Part shown: positions 54,343 to 62,895 of the stretch, one piece after another
Numbering within the stretch: position 1 is the first letter of the stretch
Layout: the number at the start of each line of letters is the position of its first letter
Origin: an uncultured Bacteroidales bacterium
GTDB taxonomy: Bacteria; Bacteroidota; Bacteroidia; Bacteroidales; Muribaculaceae
Assembly (NCBI GenBank): GCA_900547755.1
Contig: URIC01000002.1
Coordinates: 10,489-74,488 of the forward strand
Length of the DNA: 64,000 nt
Reading direction: 5' to 3'
Notes under the pieces: generated by a model
Told to the model about the DNA's origin: nothing
The model's input: only the letters and a program-made list of their open reading frames with translations
Database searches by the model: none
Position numbers and translations under genes: made by a program

Positions 54343-55130
54343 CAGTTCACCTGCACATGCACACCTGTCTCACGCTCGATGCGCGCGCCTATGGCACGCA
54401 GCTCCTCGGCCGGCACCTTCTCCAGATTCTCCTCGGGGGTGGTGCGGTCTATGCTATACAGCATCACCTCAGAAGGACGTATGCGCCGATAGGCATCCAT
54501 AAGCGCACGCACCTCCTCCTCGGTAGTATTGTCCACTCGCCGGCCATTATGTTCGCCGCGCAGCATCATTGTCTGCACTATGCACCTGTCACCGAATTTG
54601 CAGAGTCCCTCCACTAACTTGTCTACAGTGAAAGACTTCTGTACCGGACGGTCCAGAAGACGCATGGTCTCCTCTATGGCCGAGTCCAATTTCAGTATGT
54701 TGTTGTCGGCCTTACACAGGGCGGAAGCCACTTCGGGGTCATCGATACGGGTGCTGTTGGAGAGTACGCTCACCTTGGCCTGCGGAAAGAACTCATCCCT
54801 GAGGCGCATCGTATCTTCCAATATTTCAGGAAATTCAGGATTAAGAGTCGGCTCGCCGTTGCCGCTGAAGGTTATCACATCCAGACTCTGGCCGTCGCGC
54901 CGCATCTGCTCCAGTCTGGCACGCAGCTGAAGGGCGGTCTGCTCCCTGGACGGCAATCCGGAGGCGCCGGTACCCTGTGAGTTGTAACCGGCCTCGCAAT
55001 AGAGGCAGTCAAAGCTGCATACTTTGCCGTCCGAAGGCGACAGATTTACGCCAAGGGATGTGCCCAGGCGACGTGAATGTATCGGTCCGAAAACCGTGCT
55101 GTGGAAAAGTACTGTCTGATTCTTGCCCAT
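54342..55130 (-). CDS. Radical SAM protein
   Basis: 262 residues. The cluster motif is CSFDCLYC (C-x3-C-x2-C), preceded by GVNLSPSDGKV, with SGNGEPTLNPEF (the GGEP-like SAM site) and SNSTRI, and a partial TIM barrel. No extra C-terminal cluster domain. Members of this small group are annotated as radical SAM proteins of unknown substrate. It leads the unit running to GT9. Confidence 0.88.
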   Translation of the reverse strand: MGKNQTVLFHSTVFGPIHSRRLGTSLGVNLSPSDGKVCSFDCLYCEAGYNSQGTGASGLPSREQTALQLRARLEQMRRDGQSLDVITFSGNGEPTLNPEFPEILEDTMRLRDEFFPQAKVSVLSNSTRIDDPEVASALCKADNNILKLDSAIEETMRLLDRPVQKSFTVDKLVEGLCKFGDRCIVQTMMLRGEHNGRRVDNTTEEEVRALMDAYRRIRPSEVMLYSIDRTTPEENLEKVPAEELRAIGARIERETGVHVQVN

Positions 55131-55188
55131 GATATTGATTGTTCAAGACGCGGCAGGCCATGCGCTTTTCAGCCATGCCTTACGCTGA

Positions 55189-55220
55189 CAAAGTTAGCAA
55201 AAAATCCCCATATCCGCAAA
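55189..55220 (-). promoter_or_regulatory. Promoter of the radical SAM-LDcp-DUF4254-GT9 unit
   Basis: Minus strand: TTTG (55220-55217), 20 bases, TAACTTTG (55196-55189). About 55 bases before the ATG at 55130. Confidence 0.65.
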
Positions 55221-55259
55221 AAGCCCCGGTTCACCTCCACGCCCGTTAGAAAATTTTAT

Positions 55260-55267
55260 TATTTTTG
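55260..55267 (+). promoter_or_regulatory. -7 element upstream of comEC
   Basis: TATTTTTG at 55260-55267, 16 bases before the ATG at 55284. No TTTG at the standard distance. Confidence 0.4.
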
Positions 55268-55283
55268 CACAATCAAATACGCC

Positions 55284-57242
55284 ATGTCTGTATTCACATC
55301 CCGTATGTCTACCACTCCCCTCGCCGCACCCGCATTGGCTCTTGCGGCCGGCATCCTGTGCGGCAGATACACCGGCTCCTGTTGGCCTCTCTATATCTGT
55401 GCCGCCATGTGTACGGTGGCCTTATTCCCGGCTTTACGGCCATATCTGACTCGCGACAAGGCGCTCGGCTCTCTAAGGTCATACAATTCCCGCAACTCCC
55501 TGTGGCTAATTGCGATACCCGTCTGCGCCATACTCGGCTTCCTGCAAATCAGGGCACACACGCCCGCCGATGACCTGCTTTACAACTCCACCTACGCATC
55601 CGGAACCGTTTCCGAAGTCCTCTCCACGACCGGCGGAGACCGACTGACCGTGACCACCGAAGAGCTGTATTCCGACAATAAGCGGAAACGCCGCATCATT
55701 CCCTTCAAGACACTCATATATACCGATGCGGCTTCAGTGCGCCCGGGCGATGAAATCATGTACCGCGCGAACCTGTATCCGGTGGATGAGCAGGACGCCG
55801 AACCGGGCTACAAAGAATTTCTGTACGCGCGGGGCATCGACTTCATCTCTCCTACGCCGTCTGACAAAATAAAGGTGACAGGCCACAGCAATTCCCTGCA
55901 ATACAAGGCTCTGGAATGGAGGGACAAATTCATCGGCCACATTGACCACACCGGCTTGAGTCCCGACACAAAGGGGTTCCTCGCAGCCTTCCTGACCGGA
56001 GACCGGGAAGGACTGACTCCCGAGCTTCGGAAACGGTTCGCGGCAGCAGGGGTGGCACACGTGCTGGCCCTCAGCGGGCTCCATGTGGGCATATTGCTCT
56101 TTCTGCTCGGCATCCTGCTGCAACCGTTGGATTTACTGGGTCTGCGAGGCTTTCGCCTGCTGCTCACAGCCCTTGTCCTGCTCCTGTTTCCCTTTTTCAC
56201 CGGCATGGGTCCGTCTGTGATTCGAGCCGTCATAATGGCACTTTTCGTACTCGGCGCACTGGCGCTGCAACGCCCCGGCTCGGTGATAAACTCTCTGTGC
56301 CTCGCCGCCTGCATCATATTGTTTACAGACCCCAGGGCCCTGTTCGACGCCGGTTTTCAGCTCAGTTTTCTCTGCACCCTGGCAATTCTCGTCTACACTG
56401 TCTCGCTGCCCGTAGACCGCCATAACCGCCGCCGGATGAAAATCCTGTCACTGATAGCTGTACCCTGCCTCATATTCCTCGTCTCATGGCCGCTCACAGC
56501 CTTCCATTTCCACAAGGTGTCAGTCATCTTCCTCCCCCTCAACGTACCCATTCTGCCGCTTCTGCCCCTTTTCACCGGCGGTGTCATCATTCTCCTTATC
56601 TTAACCGCATTGGGCTTCGAAGTCCCACTCCTGTGCAGCCTCATCGACTGGCTTTACTCCCTGTTCGCCCGCTCGGTGGATTACATCTCGTCCTTGGAAA
56701 TAGCGCAGGCACACCTGTTTCCCCATCCCCTCGTTCCTCTGCTCGGCGTAATGTCGGCTCTCTGCATATTCTATTGGCTGCGTGTCCGCACGCGTCCCTC
56801 TATGTACGCAGCGATAACCGCATCCTGCCTCTCCCTGACAGCCTCATGCCTGCTTCCTGCCGCTGTGCCGCAGGACACACTCCGTATACCGCAGAACTTC
56901 GACCGTATGGATGTCACCCTTTCATACGCCGGAGAGCGACAGACCTACACCCTGAGACCGGGGACCGTAAGTCGTCTCTCCACCGGCAGCCTCACCATCC
57001 TCTTCTTGGACACGCGTCTGCCCTACGGGTCATCCGTACCGGACATGAAGGCCGACATACTCATCGTCAGCAGAAACTGCGACAGCCAGCCCGACAGCGT
57101 TCTCGCACATATAGACCCGTCCCGCATAATATTAAGTCCGGCAATATATCCCGACATGGCAGAAAAATGGACCGAAGCGGCCCTGCGCCATTCCCTGCAG
57201 GTCCATTTCCTCAGCCAACAGGATTTTTCTTGTCCTCTCTGA
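55284..57242 (+). CDS. comEC: ComEC/Rec2-family DNA-uptake channel
   Basis: 652 residues from the ATG at 55284; an upstream in-frame start at 55077 lies in the radical SAM gene. An N-terminal DUF4131-like part with two or three helices and an OB-like domain (DRLTVTTEELYSDNKRK) precedes the competence core: GFLAAFLTGDREGLTPELRKRFAAAGVAHVLALSGLHVGIL and DPRALFDAGFQLSFLCTLAIL. The C-terminal 110 residues lack metallo-beta-lactamase motifs. ComEC moves single-stranded DNA across the inner membrane in transformation. Confidence 0.9.
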   Translation: MSVFTSRMSTTPLAAPALALAAGILCGRYTGSCWPLYICAAMCTVALFPALRPYLTRDKALGSLRSYNSRNSLWLIAIPVCAILGFLQIRAHTPADDLLYNSTYASGTVSEVLSTTGGDRLTVTTEELYSDNKRKRRIIPFKTLIYTDAASVRPGDEIMYRANLYPVDEQDAEPGYKEFLYARGIDFISPTPSDKIKVTGHSNSLQYKALEWRDKFIGHIDHTGLSPDTKGFLAAFLTGDREGLTPELRKRFAAAGVAHVLALSGLHVGILLFLLGILLQPLDLLGLRGFRLLLTALVLLLFPFFTGMGPSVIRAVIMALFVLGALALQRPGSVINSLCLAACIILFTDPRALFDAGFQLSFLCTLAILVYTVSLPVDRHNRRRMKILSLIAVPCLIFLVSWPLTAFHFHKVSVIFLPLNVPILPLLPLFTGGVIILLILTALGFEVPLLCSLIDWLYSLFARSVDYISSLEIAQAHLFPHPLVPLLGVMSALCIFYWLRVRTRPSMYAAITASCLSLTASCLLPAAVPQDTLRIPQNFDRMDVTLSYAGERQTYTLRPGTVSRLSTGSLTILFLDTRLPYGSSVPDMKADILIVSRNCDSQPDSVLAHIDPSRIILSPAIYPDMAEKWTEAALRHSLQVHFLSQQDFSCPL

Positions 57243-57259
57243 TAATTTAGTTAATTTTG
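57229..57259 (+). promoter_or_regulatory. Promoter abutting the WYL regulator start
   Basis: CTTG at 57229-57232, 19 bases, TAATTTTG at 57252-57259, then CACCT and ATG at 57265. The transcript should be leaderless or nearly so. It overlaps the end of comEC. Confidence 0.6.
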
Positions 57260-57264
57260 CACCT

Positions 57265-58158
57265 ATGCGAACAGACAGCCTCAACAAATATATATGGATT
57301 ATAGACACCCTCACGGCCCACGGCAAGCTCACCCGCACCGAAATCTCCGACCTCTGGCTACGCTCGTCCCTCGGCGACGGCAACCCCATACCGCACCGCA
57401 CCTTTTTCAGCTACCGCAGGGACATCGAACAGATTTTCGGCATCGACATCCGCTGCGACTCCGCATATCGGTATTACATAGACAAGCCGCAGCATGCCGG
57501 CGGCGAAGCCTTCCGGGACTGGATGCTGGACTCCTACGCCCTACGCCATGCCATGACAGACGCGCGTGACATCTCAGACCGGATAATAGTGGAAAAAGTG
57601 CCCTCGGCCCGCAACCATCTCTCCCCGCTCATCAATGCAATCAGACAGCGAAAAGCGGTGCGGTTCACCTATTCGGGTTACACCCGCCCTTTCCCGGAAA
57701 CCGGCCTTGGACTCTCACCCCTCTTCCTCAGACTATACCGACAACGCTGGTACATCATCGGCATACGCCACTCGGACAAGTCCGTACGCACATACGCCCT
57801 GGACCGCATCTCCGACCTCGAAATCACCACCGCCTCATTCAATATGCCCGACGACCCGGACCCGGAGCTGTATTTCAGCGAAATCTACGGCATAACTTAT
57901 TCCCACAGCGAGACCCATACCGTCAAACTCAAGGTGCAGCCATATTACGCCAACTATCTACGTGCCCTGCCGCTGCACCGTTCTCAGAGCGAACACATAT
58001 ATTCCGGATACTCCATTTTCTCATACCGCATGAAGCTGACACCCGACCTGGTGAGGGACCTCGTGGGCATTGGCCCGGAAATAACCGTACTCGAACCGCG
58101 CGAACTTGTGCTCATGGTCAAGACCCAACTGACCCGAACCCTGCAGAATTACGACTGA
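57265..58158 (+). CDS. WYL-domain transcriptional regulator
   Basis: 297 residues. An N-terminal winged helix at about 1-75 (TLTAHGKLTRTEISDLW, PHRTFFSYRRDIEQIFGIDI) leads to a WYL domain at about 115-290: INAIRQRKAVRFTYSGY, LSPLFLRLYRQRWYIIGIRHSDKSVRTYALDRISDL. WYL domains bind nucleotides or DNA ends and often control defence or DNA-damage genes. No defence genes are next to it here, so its target is open. Confidence 0.88.
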   Translation: MRTDSLNKYIWIIDTLTAHGKLTRTEISDLWLRSSLGDGNPIPHRTFFSYRRDIEQIFGIDIRCDSAYRYYIDKPQHAGGEAFRDWMLDSYALRHAMTDARDISDRIIVEKVPSARNHLSPLINAIRQRKAVRFTYSGYTRPFPETGLGLSPLFLRLYRQRWYIIGIRHSDKSVRTYALDRISDLEITTASFNMPDDPDPELYFSEIYGITYSHSETHTVKLKVQPYYANYLRALPLHRSQSEHIYSGYSIFSYRMKLTPDLVRDLVGIGPEITVLEPRELVLMVKTQLTRTLQNYD

Positions 58159-58236
58159 CCACCCTGAATATTCCGCCATTCGACCCAATTTCGCGCTAAA
58201 AAACAAGCGAAAACAGAATAATAAAAAAATTATTAC

Positions 58237-58244
58237 TAATTTTG
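58237..58244 (+). promoter_or_regulatory. -7 element upstream of the beta-barrel gene
   Basis: TAATTTTG, 41 bases before the ATG at 58286. No clear -33 box; the sequence upstream is A-rich. Confidence 0.4.
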
Positions 58245-58285
58245 CATTCATTAACTTTCTATCAACTTCAACATTTTCAACCATC

Positions 58286-59041
58286 ATGAACAAGTTTTTC
58301 AGGACAATCTCTTTGTTAATTCTCATGGCGACAGCCTTCACGGCCCCTGCGGCAGGGCTTGGGGAGCTCAACATCTTCAATCATCTCGGCGTGGGTGTAC
58401 ATGCGGGCACCACAGGTTTCGGCTTTGAGGCGGCAACTCCCATCACCAAATGGGTCACTCTGCGCGGAGGCGTAACCATTATGCCCGGCATCTCATTCAA
58501 CACCGATGTAGACGGCACATATCACGACAACCGGGAGGGCCACGATTTTGAGCAAGACTTCACAATGAATGTCAAAGGGTCATTGTCACGTGTGCAGGGA
58601 AGCGCGATATTCAATGTCTATCCCATTCCGCATCTTTCCTCATTCTATGTGGCGGCCGGCGCTTATTTCGGCGGGGGCCGGCTCTTGCATATCACAGGCC
58701 ACAGCGACGAGCTGATGAACCTTCCCGGAGGCGACTCCAATCTTGAAATCGGCGACTACAAGCTCCCCGTAGACAAGAACGGTAACGTAGACGGCGCATT
58801 AAAGGTCAATGATTTCCGTCCTTATCTCGGCATCGGTTTCGGACGTCCCGTGCCAAAAGGCAGATTGAATTTCGGCGTGGAACTCGGCGTGCAATTCCAT
58901 GGAAAAATAAAACTTTACACCCAGGATACCGAGCTTACAAAGATTCCCGAACTTGAAAACGATGACGACTGGCAGAAGTGGATGGACAAACTCACCGTTT
59001 ATCCCGTTCTTAAACTTACCCTCAGCGGTCGCATATTCTGA
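58286..59041 (+). CDS. Predicted outer-membrane beta-barrel protein
   Basis: 251 residues with a signal peptide (MNKFFRTISLLILMATAFTAPA). Alternating strands follow (LGVGVHAGTTGFGFEAATPI, WVTLRGGVTIMPG, SSFYVAAGAYFGG, RPYLGIGFGRPVPKGRLNFGVELGVQF). The last residue is Phe (LTLSGRIF), as in BAM-assembled barrels. No specific family could be named. It is flanked by a promoter-like -7 box and a 3' hairpin, so it is probably monocistronic. Confidence 0.75.
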   Translation: MNKFFRTISLLILMATAFTAPAAGLGELNIFNHLGVGVHAGTTGFGFEAATPITKWVTLRGGVTIMPGISFNTDVDGTYHDNREGHDFEQDFTMNVKGSLSRVQGSAIFNVYPIPHLSSFYVAAGAYFGGGRLLHITGHSDELMNLPGGDSNLEIGDYKLPVDKNGNVDGALKVNDFRPYLGIGFGRPVPKGRLNFGVELGVQFHGKIKLYTQDTELTKIPELENDDDWQKWMDKLTVYPVLKLTLSGRIF

Positions 59042-59085
59042 TATGTGAACAAGAGGCTGTGGAGCTGCCGCAGGCGACCACGCAA

Positions 59086-59129
59086 AATACGGACTGCGTC
59101 AAAATGCAAATTTTTGCGCAGTCCGTATT
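59086..59129 (+). terminator. Terminator-like hairpin after the beta-barrel gene
   Basis: Perfect 13-bp arms AATACGGACTGCG (59086-59098) and CGCAGTCCGTATT (59117-59129) with an 18-base loop that can pair partly. It lies 44 bases after the stop. Confidence 0.6.
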
Positions 59130-59190
59130 CTATAAAAACATGTAACTGTTAACGCGGTTTAAAAATAAACGCACTCTCGATTATTTTAGC

Positions 59191-59198
59191 TAATTTTG
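59191..59198 (+). promoter_or_regulatory. -7 element upstream of the MATE gene
   Basis: TAATTTTG, 22 bases before the ATG at 59221; the -33 region is not consensus. Confidence 0.4.
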
Positions 59199-59220
59199 TC
59201 CCGACTTTAGCGATAGGAAT

Positions 59221-60600
59221 ATGAATAACACCAACTCGGCAGACCGTCTGAAAGAACTTGGCACCGCCCCTCTCGGCAGATTACTCTGGAAATACAGCCT
59301 CCCGGCGGTTATCGGTACTGTCGTCACCGCCCTTTACAACCTTATAGACTCAATTGTAATAGGACATGCCATAGACGACCCCAACGTCATAGCCGGTATA
59401 GCAGTCACATTCCCGGTCATGACCCTCTCCGGCGCTCTCGGCATGCTGATAGGCGCCGGAGCCGCGACACGTATTTCCATAGTACTGGGACAGAAGGACA
59501 AGCCTCGTGCCGAGCTTATTCTCGGCAACTCGGTGATGCTGACCCTGATTATCGGCATCTCCTATATGCTGACTTTCTTCATATTCCTGGACCCCATCCT
59601 GCGTACATTCGGCGCTTCCGACGCCTCCATTCCCTATGCCCGCCAGTTCATGCAGTGGATTATTCCCGGAATGGTGCTGATTAACCTCACTTTTTCTTAC
59701 AACAATGTGATGCGCGCTACAGGCTATCCGCGCAAGGCCATGTTCACCAACATATTGGGTGCCGTACTGAACGCCATTCTCGCCCCGCTGTTCCTGTTCG
59801 GATTCGGCTGGGGTATATGGGGCGCCGCCCTCGCCACAGACATATCCATGGCCATCACGGCCTTCTTTGTGATGTCTCACTTCTTCAACCATAAGAACGA
59901 GATATATTTCCATCCGCACACTACCCGGCTGCGCTGGCCTGTGGTCAAATCCATACTCATGATTGGTATGGCTCCCTTCCTCATCAACCTGGCCAACGCC
60001 GGCATCAACGCGCTGATGAACAATTCACTGCTGCATTACGGAGGCGACAACGCCATTGCCGCCATCGTGGCCTTCAACCGCTATGTCACCGTCTTTGTAA
60101 TGATTGTAATCGGCATCTGCCAGGGTATGCAGCCAATACTCGGATACAACTACGGAGCCGGAAAATACAACCGGCTTTTCAGCACACTGTTCCTGGCCGC
60201 CACCGCCGGCTTCTCGGTAACTACCGTCGGCGCGATTGTGGCGCAATTGTTCCCCGCAAACATCGCCTCCCTGTTCATGCAGGACTCCGAGCAGATTGAC
60301 GCTGCCGTAACATGCCTGCGCATAACCACCCTCTCCTTCTGGATGGTCGGCTTCCAGATAGTAAGCACCAACTTCTTCCAGAGCCTCGGCATGGCCGGAA
60401 AAGCCATTTTCCTGTCCCTGACACGACAAATCATATTCATGATTCCGCTCATATACCTGCTTCCCCCCGTATTCGGGCTGAAAGGTGTCTGGAGCGCCTT
60501 CCCCGTCTCGGATGCCGTGGCCACCGTCGTCACTATACTGATGCTCATCTGGCAGATACGCCATATCCGCCGTCAGGCAACATTCCGCGCAGCCGCCTGA
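59221..60600 (+). CDS. MATE-family multidrug exporter
   Basis: 459 residues, 12 hydrophobic helices in two homologous halves: PLGRLLWKYSLPAVIGTVVTALYNLIDSIVIG opens the first and KSILMIGMAPFLINLANAGINALMNNSLL the second. GICQGMQPILGYNYGAGKYNR is a MATE signature. It exports cationic compounds with Na+ or H+. Its last 56 bases overlap the convergent phosphatase gene. Confidence 0.92.
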   Translation: MNNTNSADRLKELGTAPLGRLLWKYSLPAVIGTVVTALYNLIDSIVIGHAIDDPNVIAGIAVTFPVMTLSGALGMLIGAGAATRISIVLGQKDKPRAELILGNSVMLTLIIGISYMLTFFIFLDPILRTFGASDASIPYARQFMQWIIPGMVLINLTFSYNNVMRATGYPRKAMFTNILGAVLNAILAPLFLFGFGWGIWGAALATDISMAITAFFVMSHFFNHKNEIYFHPHTTRLRWPVVKSILMIGMAPFLINLANAGINALMNNSLLHYGGDNAIAAIVAFNRYVTVFVMIVIGICQGMQPILGYNYGAGKYNRLFSTLFLAATAGFSVTTVGAIVAQLFPANIASLFMQDSEQIDAAVTCLRITTLSFWMVGFQIVSTNFFQSLGMAGKAIFLSLTRQIIFMIPLIYLLPPVFGLKGVWSAFPVSDAVATVVTILMLIWQIRHIRRQATFRAAA

Positions 60601-62023
60601 GCGCCTTGTCCCATGGCTCCGGTGGACCCAGAGGCCGCTCGTCGCGATACGTTATCAGATACATACCGCCACTCTTCGGATTGCGACACAGCACCAGCTG
60701 CAGGTTCGCCGCCATCGGTACGATATTCCAATCCATCCAATGCTCCGACACCTTGTCCCAATCCGTAGTCACATACCTGCATTCAGACATATCCATCAGA
60801 GCATACAGCGGCATCAGTGTCTCGGCATGCCCGAAACGCACTATCGCCGCCGGACCCGCATAGTCGGGTTGCGCGGCCTCGGTCAGAGTGCGCAGCAGCT
60901 CCTCCAAAAGCGGCGCTGCCATACGAGCCGGAGCCTCGCTCAACCCATTTGCCGAATATGTCAGATAATGCTTCAGATTCTCACACTCCCACAGCCTCTT
61001 GTACTCAAAGGAGGTAAAATAACAGCGCCAATCGGAAAACACGTCCGCAGGCAATGCCTCCGCTCCATAATTCATGGCCGTCACACCGGCCACCACCTTA
61101 TACACCCCGCAAGCCAACTCCGTAGCCTCACGGGCCGTCAGGCCTGTCTCCGCGACCCACTCCGCAGGCCACTCGCCCCCCAACGTGTCTGCAAGAGCCT
61201 CATCCAGAAAAGCTCCCGACATATCCTTATTCCGGCTCGTCAGCTCACTGCACATCCGCTCCACGAAGCGAGCCCCCCTGCTTGTCAGCCGTAACGCCAC
61301 CGCACGCGGACACACAGTGTCCGCAAATGCGTCATAAACCCGTTTCCACTCCCCTTTCGCCCGATATGCCAGATAAGCCGAATCCGCGTCAAAAGGACGC
61401 AACAACGCGCTATAACGCCGCCCGCTGCCCGACGACATCTCCACATCCCGGTCCTCCCAGGCTATGCCATGAGTCATCTCATCCATACTCATAATGCAAC
61501 GGGGCACATAGGTTGAAAAACCGCTCAACGAATCATTCCGCGCCAAAAGCTCCTTATACCTTACGGCAAACCGCCTACCTATGCCCCCCTGTTCCTCCCG
61601 GCCCAAAGCATCCAAGGCGCCCCAGCGATTCGCGGTGACCGAGTCTATAGCCAGACACAGCTCCCTCAGACGCAAACCCACAGCAGTCAGCGGTCCGTAC
61701 ACCTCAAGTTCCGACAGCAACCTCCTCGTATAATTCCCATCGGTCAGAAACCGGGCCCCATGCCGCCCCACATGATTCACAAACAACACCTCAAGCGAAT
61801 CCGGAACAGAGACAGCGCTCCACGGCGCCTCATAAGGCGTATAAGACCCGGCATAGACATACGCTCCCGCCTCACAACCAGGGTCCTGAATACACACACC
61901 CGTCTCCCCATAGCCGCCAACACCGGCCAACGCCTCCGCGGCGACAGGCTCACTGCCGCGACACACAGCCACGACAGCCGACACAAACGACGCCACAACG
62001 CAAAAACCTATTGACTTCTTCAT
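60545..62023 (-). CDS. Secreted histidine acid phosphatase, Minpp/phytase-like
   Basis: 492 residues from the ATG at 62023 (MKKSIGFCVVASFVSAVVAV, signal peptide). The histidine-phosphatase motif is NHVGRHGARFL (nucleophile His about 88) and the acid motif VRFGHAETLMPL (HAE). It has the long insert and C-terminal region of multiple inositol polyphosphate phosphatases, a type known from Bacteroides that degrades inositol hexakisphosphate. A periplasmic or vesicle location is likely. Tail-to-tail overlap with the MATE gene is 56 bases. Confidence 0.85.
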   Translation of the reverse strand: MKKSIGFCVVASFVSAVVAVCRGSEPVAAEALAGVGGYGETGVCIQDPGCEAGAYVYAGSYTPYEAPWSAVSVPDSLEVLFVNHVGRHGARFLTDGNYTRRLLSELEVYGPLTAVGLRLRELCLAIDSVTANRWGALDALGREEQGGIGRRFAVRYKELLARNDSLSGFSTYVPRCIMSMDEMTHGIAWEDRDVEMSSGSGRRYSALLRPFDADSAYLAYRAKGEWKRVYDAFADTVCPRAVALRLTSRGARFVERMCSELTSRNKDMSGAFLDEALADTLGGEWPAEWVAETGLTAREATELACGVYKVVAGVTAMNYGAEALPADVFSDWRCYFTSFEYKRLWECENLKHYLTYSANGLSEAPARMAAPLLEELLRTLTEAAQPDYAGPAAIVRFGHAETLMPLYALMDMSECRYVTTDWDKVSEHWMDWNIVPMAANLQLVLCRNPKSGGMYLITYRDERPLGPPEPWDKALRRLRGMLPDGGYGVSAR

Positions 62024-62113
62024 AAACAGATACAACAATTTATAACATCAACAACCCGCACCCCGCATCTGTTCCCGGTAAAACTGCCCATATCGGTAAA
62101 ATATGCGCAACTA

Positions 62114-62145
62114 TTTGGACAACCCGCAAAAAACATATAAATTTG
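62114..62145 (+). promoter_or_regulatory. Promoter of the ABM-domain gene
   Basis: TTTG at 62114-62117, 20 bases, TAAATTTG at 62138-62145, 25 bases before the ATG at 62171. Confidence 0.65.
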
Positions 62146-62170
62146 CCCCAAATAAAAAACAAACACACAA

Positions 62171-62446
62171 ATGATACGTCTTAACATATTCATGACCGTA
62201 GGTGAACGCCACCGCGCAGAAATCCGAATGATAGCCGACCAACTGATTGAAGCATCCCTCAAAGATGCCGGATGCAAAGGCTACGACTTCTTCCAATCCA
62301 TCACCCGTCCCGAAGTAATGATGATATGCGAGACCTGGGAAAGCGAAGAAGCACTGAAAGCACACCAGGAGACACCGCATTTCAAGCGCCTCGTACCCCT
62401 GCTCCACACCCTCTGCGAGACAAAATCCGAAATCTACGCCAAATAA
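62171..62446 (+). CDS. Antibiotic biosynthesis monooxygenase (ABM)-domain protein
   Basis: 91 residues, the size of a single ABM ferredoxin-like fold. GYDFFQSITRPEVMMICETWESEEALKAHQETPHFKRLVPLL shows the typical E-x-W..EALxxHxxTxHF pattern. Such proteins include quinol monooxygenases and small detoxifying enzymes. Substrate unknown. It is monocistronic, with its own promoter. Confidence 0.85.
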   Translation: MIRLNIFMTVGERHRAEIRMIADQLIEASLKDAGCKGYDFFQSITRPEVMMICETWESEEALKAHQETPHFKRLVPLLHTLCETKSEIYAK

Positions 62447-62528
62447 CCCCCAGACAAAAGCGACATTCCCAAAACAGCACCGACAAACAGCTGAAAACCA
62501 ACACATAAAAAAAATAATCACCCTAAAA

Positions 62529-62560
62529 TTTGGTCAATCAAAAAAATACCCCTAACTTTG
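62529..62560 (+). promoter_or_regulatory. Promoter of tRNA-Phe
   Basis: TTTG at 62529-62532, 20 bases, TAACTTTG at 62553-62560; the tRNA starts 62 bases after the -7 box. Confidence 0.7.
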
Positions 62561-62621
62561 CACTGCAAAAAAGGAAAGGCCAAGCGAAAACGAGAGCCAA
62601 ACCGCCCCCTTAAAGCAAAAA

Positions 62622-62694
62622 GGTGCCATAGCTCAGTTGGTAGAGCAAAGGACTGAAAATCCTTGTGTCCCCGGTTCGATTCCTGGTGGCACCA
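62622..62694 (+). tRNA. tRNA-Phe(GAA)
   Basis: 73 bases. Acceptor GGTGCCA/TGGCACC, D-arm GCTC..GAGC, anticodon stem AGGAC..-type with loop carrying GAA, T-arm CCGG TTCGATT CCTGG. CCA not encoded. An integrase gene starts 201 bases downstream, making its 3' end a likely attachment site. Confidence 0.95.
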
Positions 62695-62703
62695 CGAAAG
62701 CAG

Positions 62704-62750
62704 AACGCGCTGAAACTCAACGAATTAAGTTAAGTTTCAGCGTTGTTTTT
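62704..62750 (+). terminator. Terminator after tRNA-Phe
   Basis: CTGAAACT (62710-62717) pairs with AGTTTCAG (62733-62740), extended by AACG/CGTT with a 2-base bulge, followed by TTGTTTTT. Confidence 0.7.
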
Positions 62751-62830
62751 CACCCCTAAAACCCCATATCTCGGTTAAAAAAAAGACCTCGATTGTCGCA
62801 TTTTGGAGCAATCTGTTGCGGATAGTCGCA

Positions 62831-62862
62831 CAAATCTGCAAGTAAATCTGCAAGTAGATTTG
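62831..62862. repeat. 12-bp tandem repeat upstream of the integrase
   Basis: AAATCTGCAAGT occurs twice in tandem (62832-62843, 62844-62855), framed by CAAATCT and AGATTTG in inverted orientation. It lies 34 bases before the integrase ATG. Possible recombinase arm-type or regulator binding site. Confidence 0.5.
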
Positions 62863-62895
62863 AGCCGAATTAGACACGAGGCACTTAGTTGACCG

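Noticed and set aside
57265..58158. WYL regulator as the marker of an anti-phage island
   Set aside because: Its neighbours are comEC, a beta-barrel and a MATE exporter; no defence gene is visible nearby.
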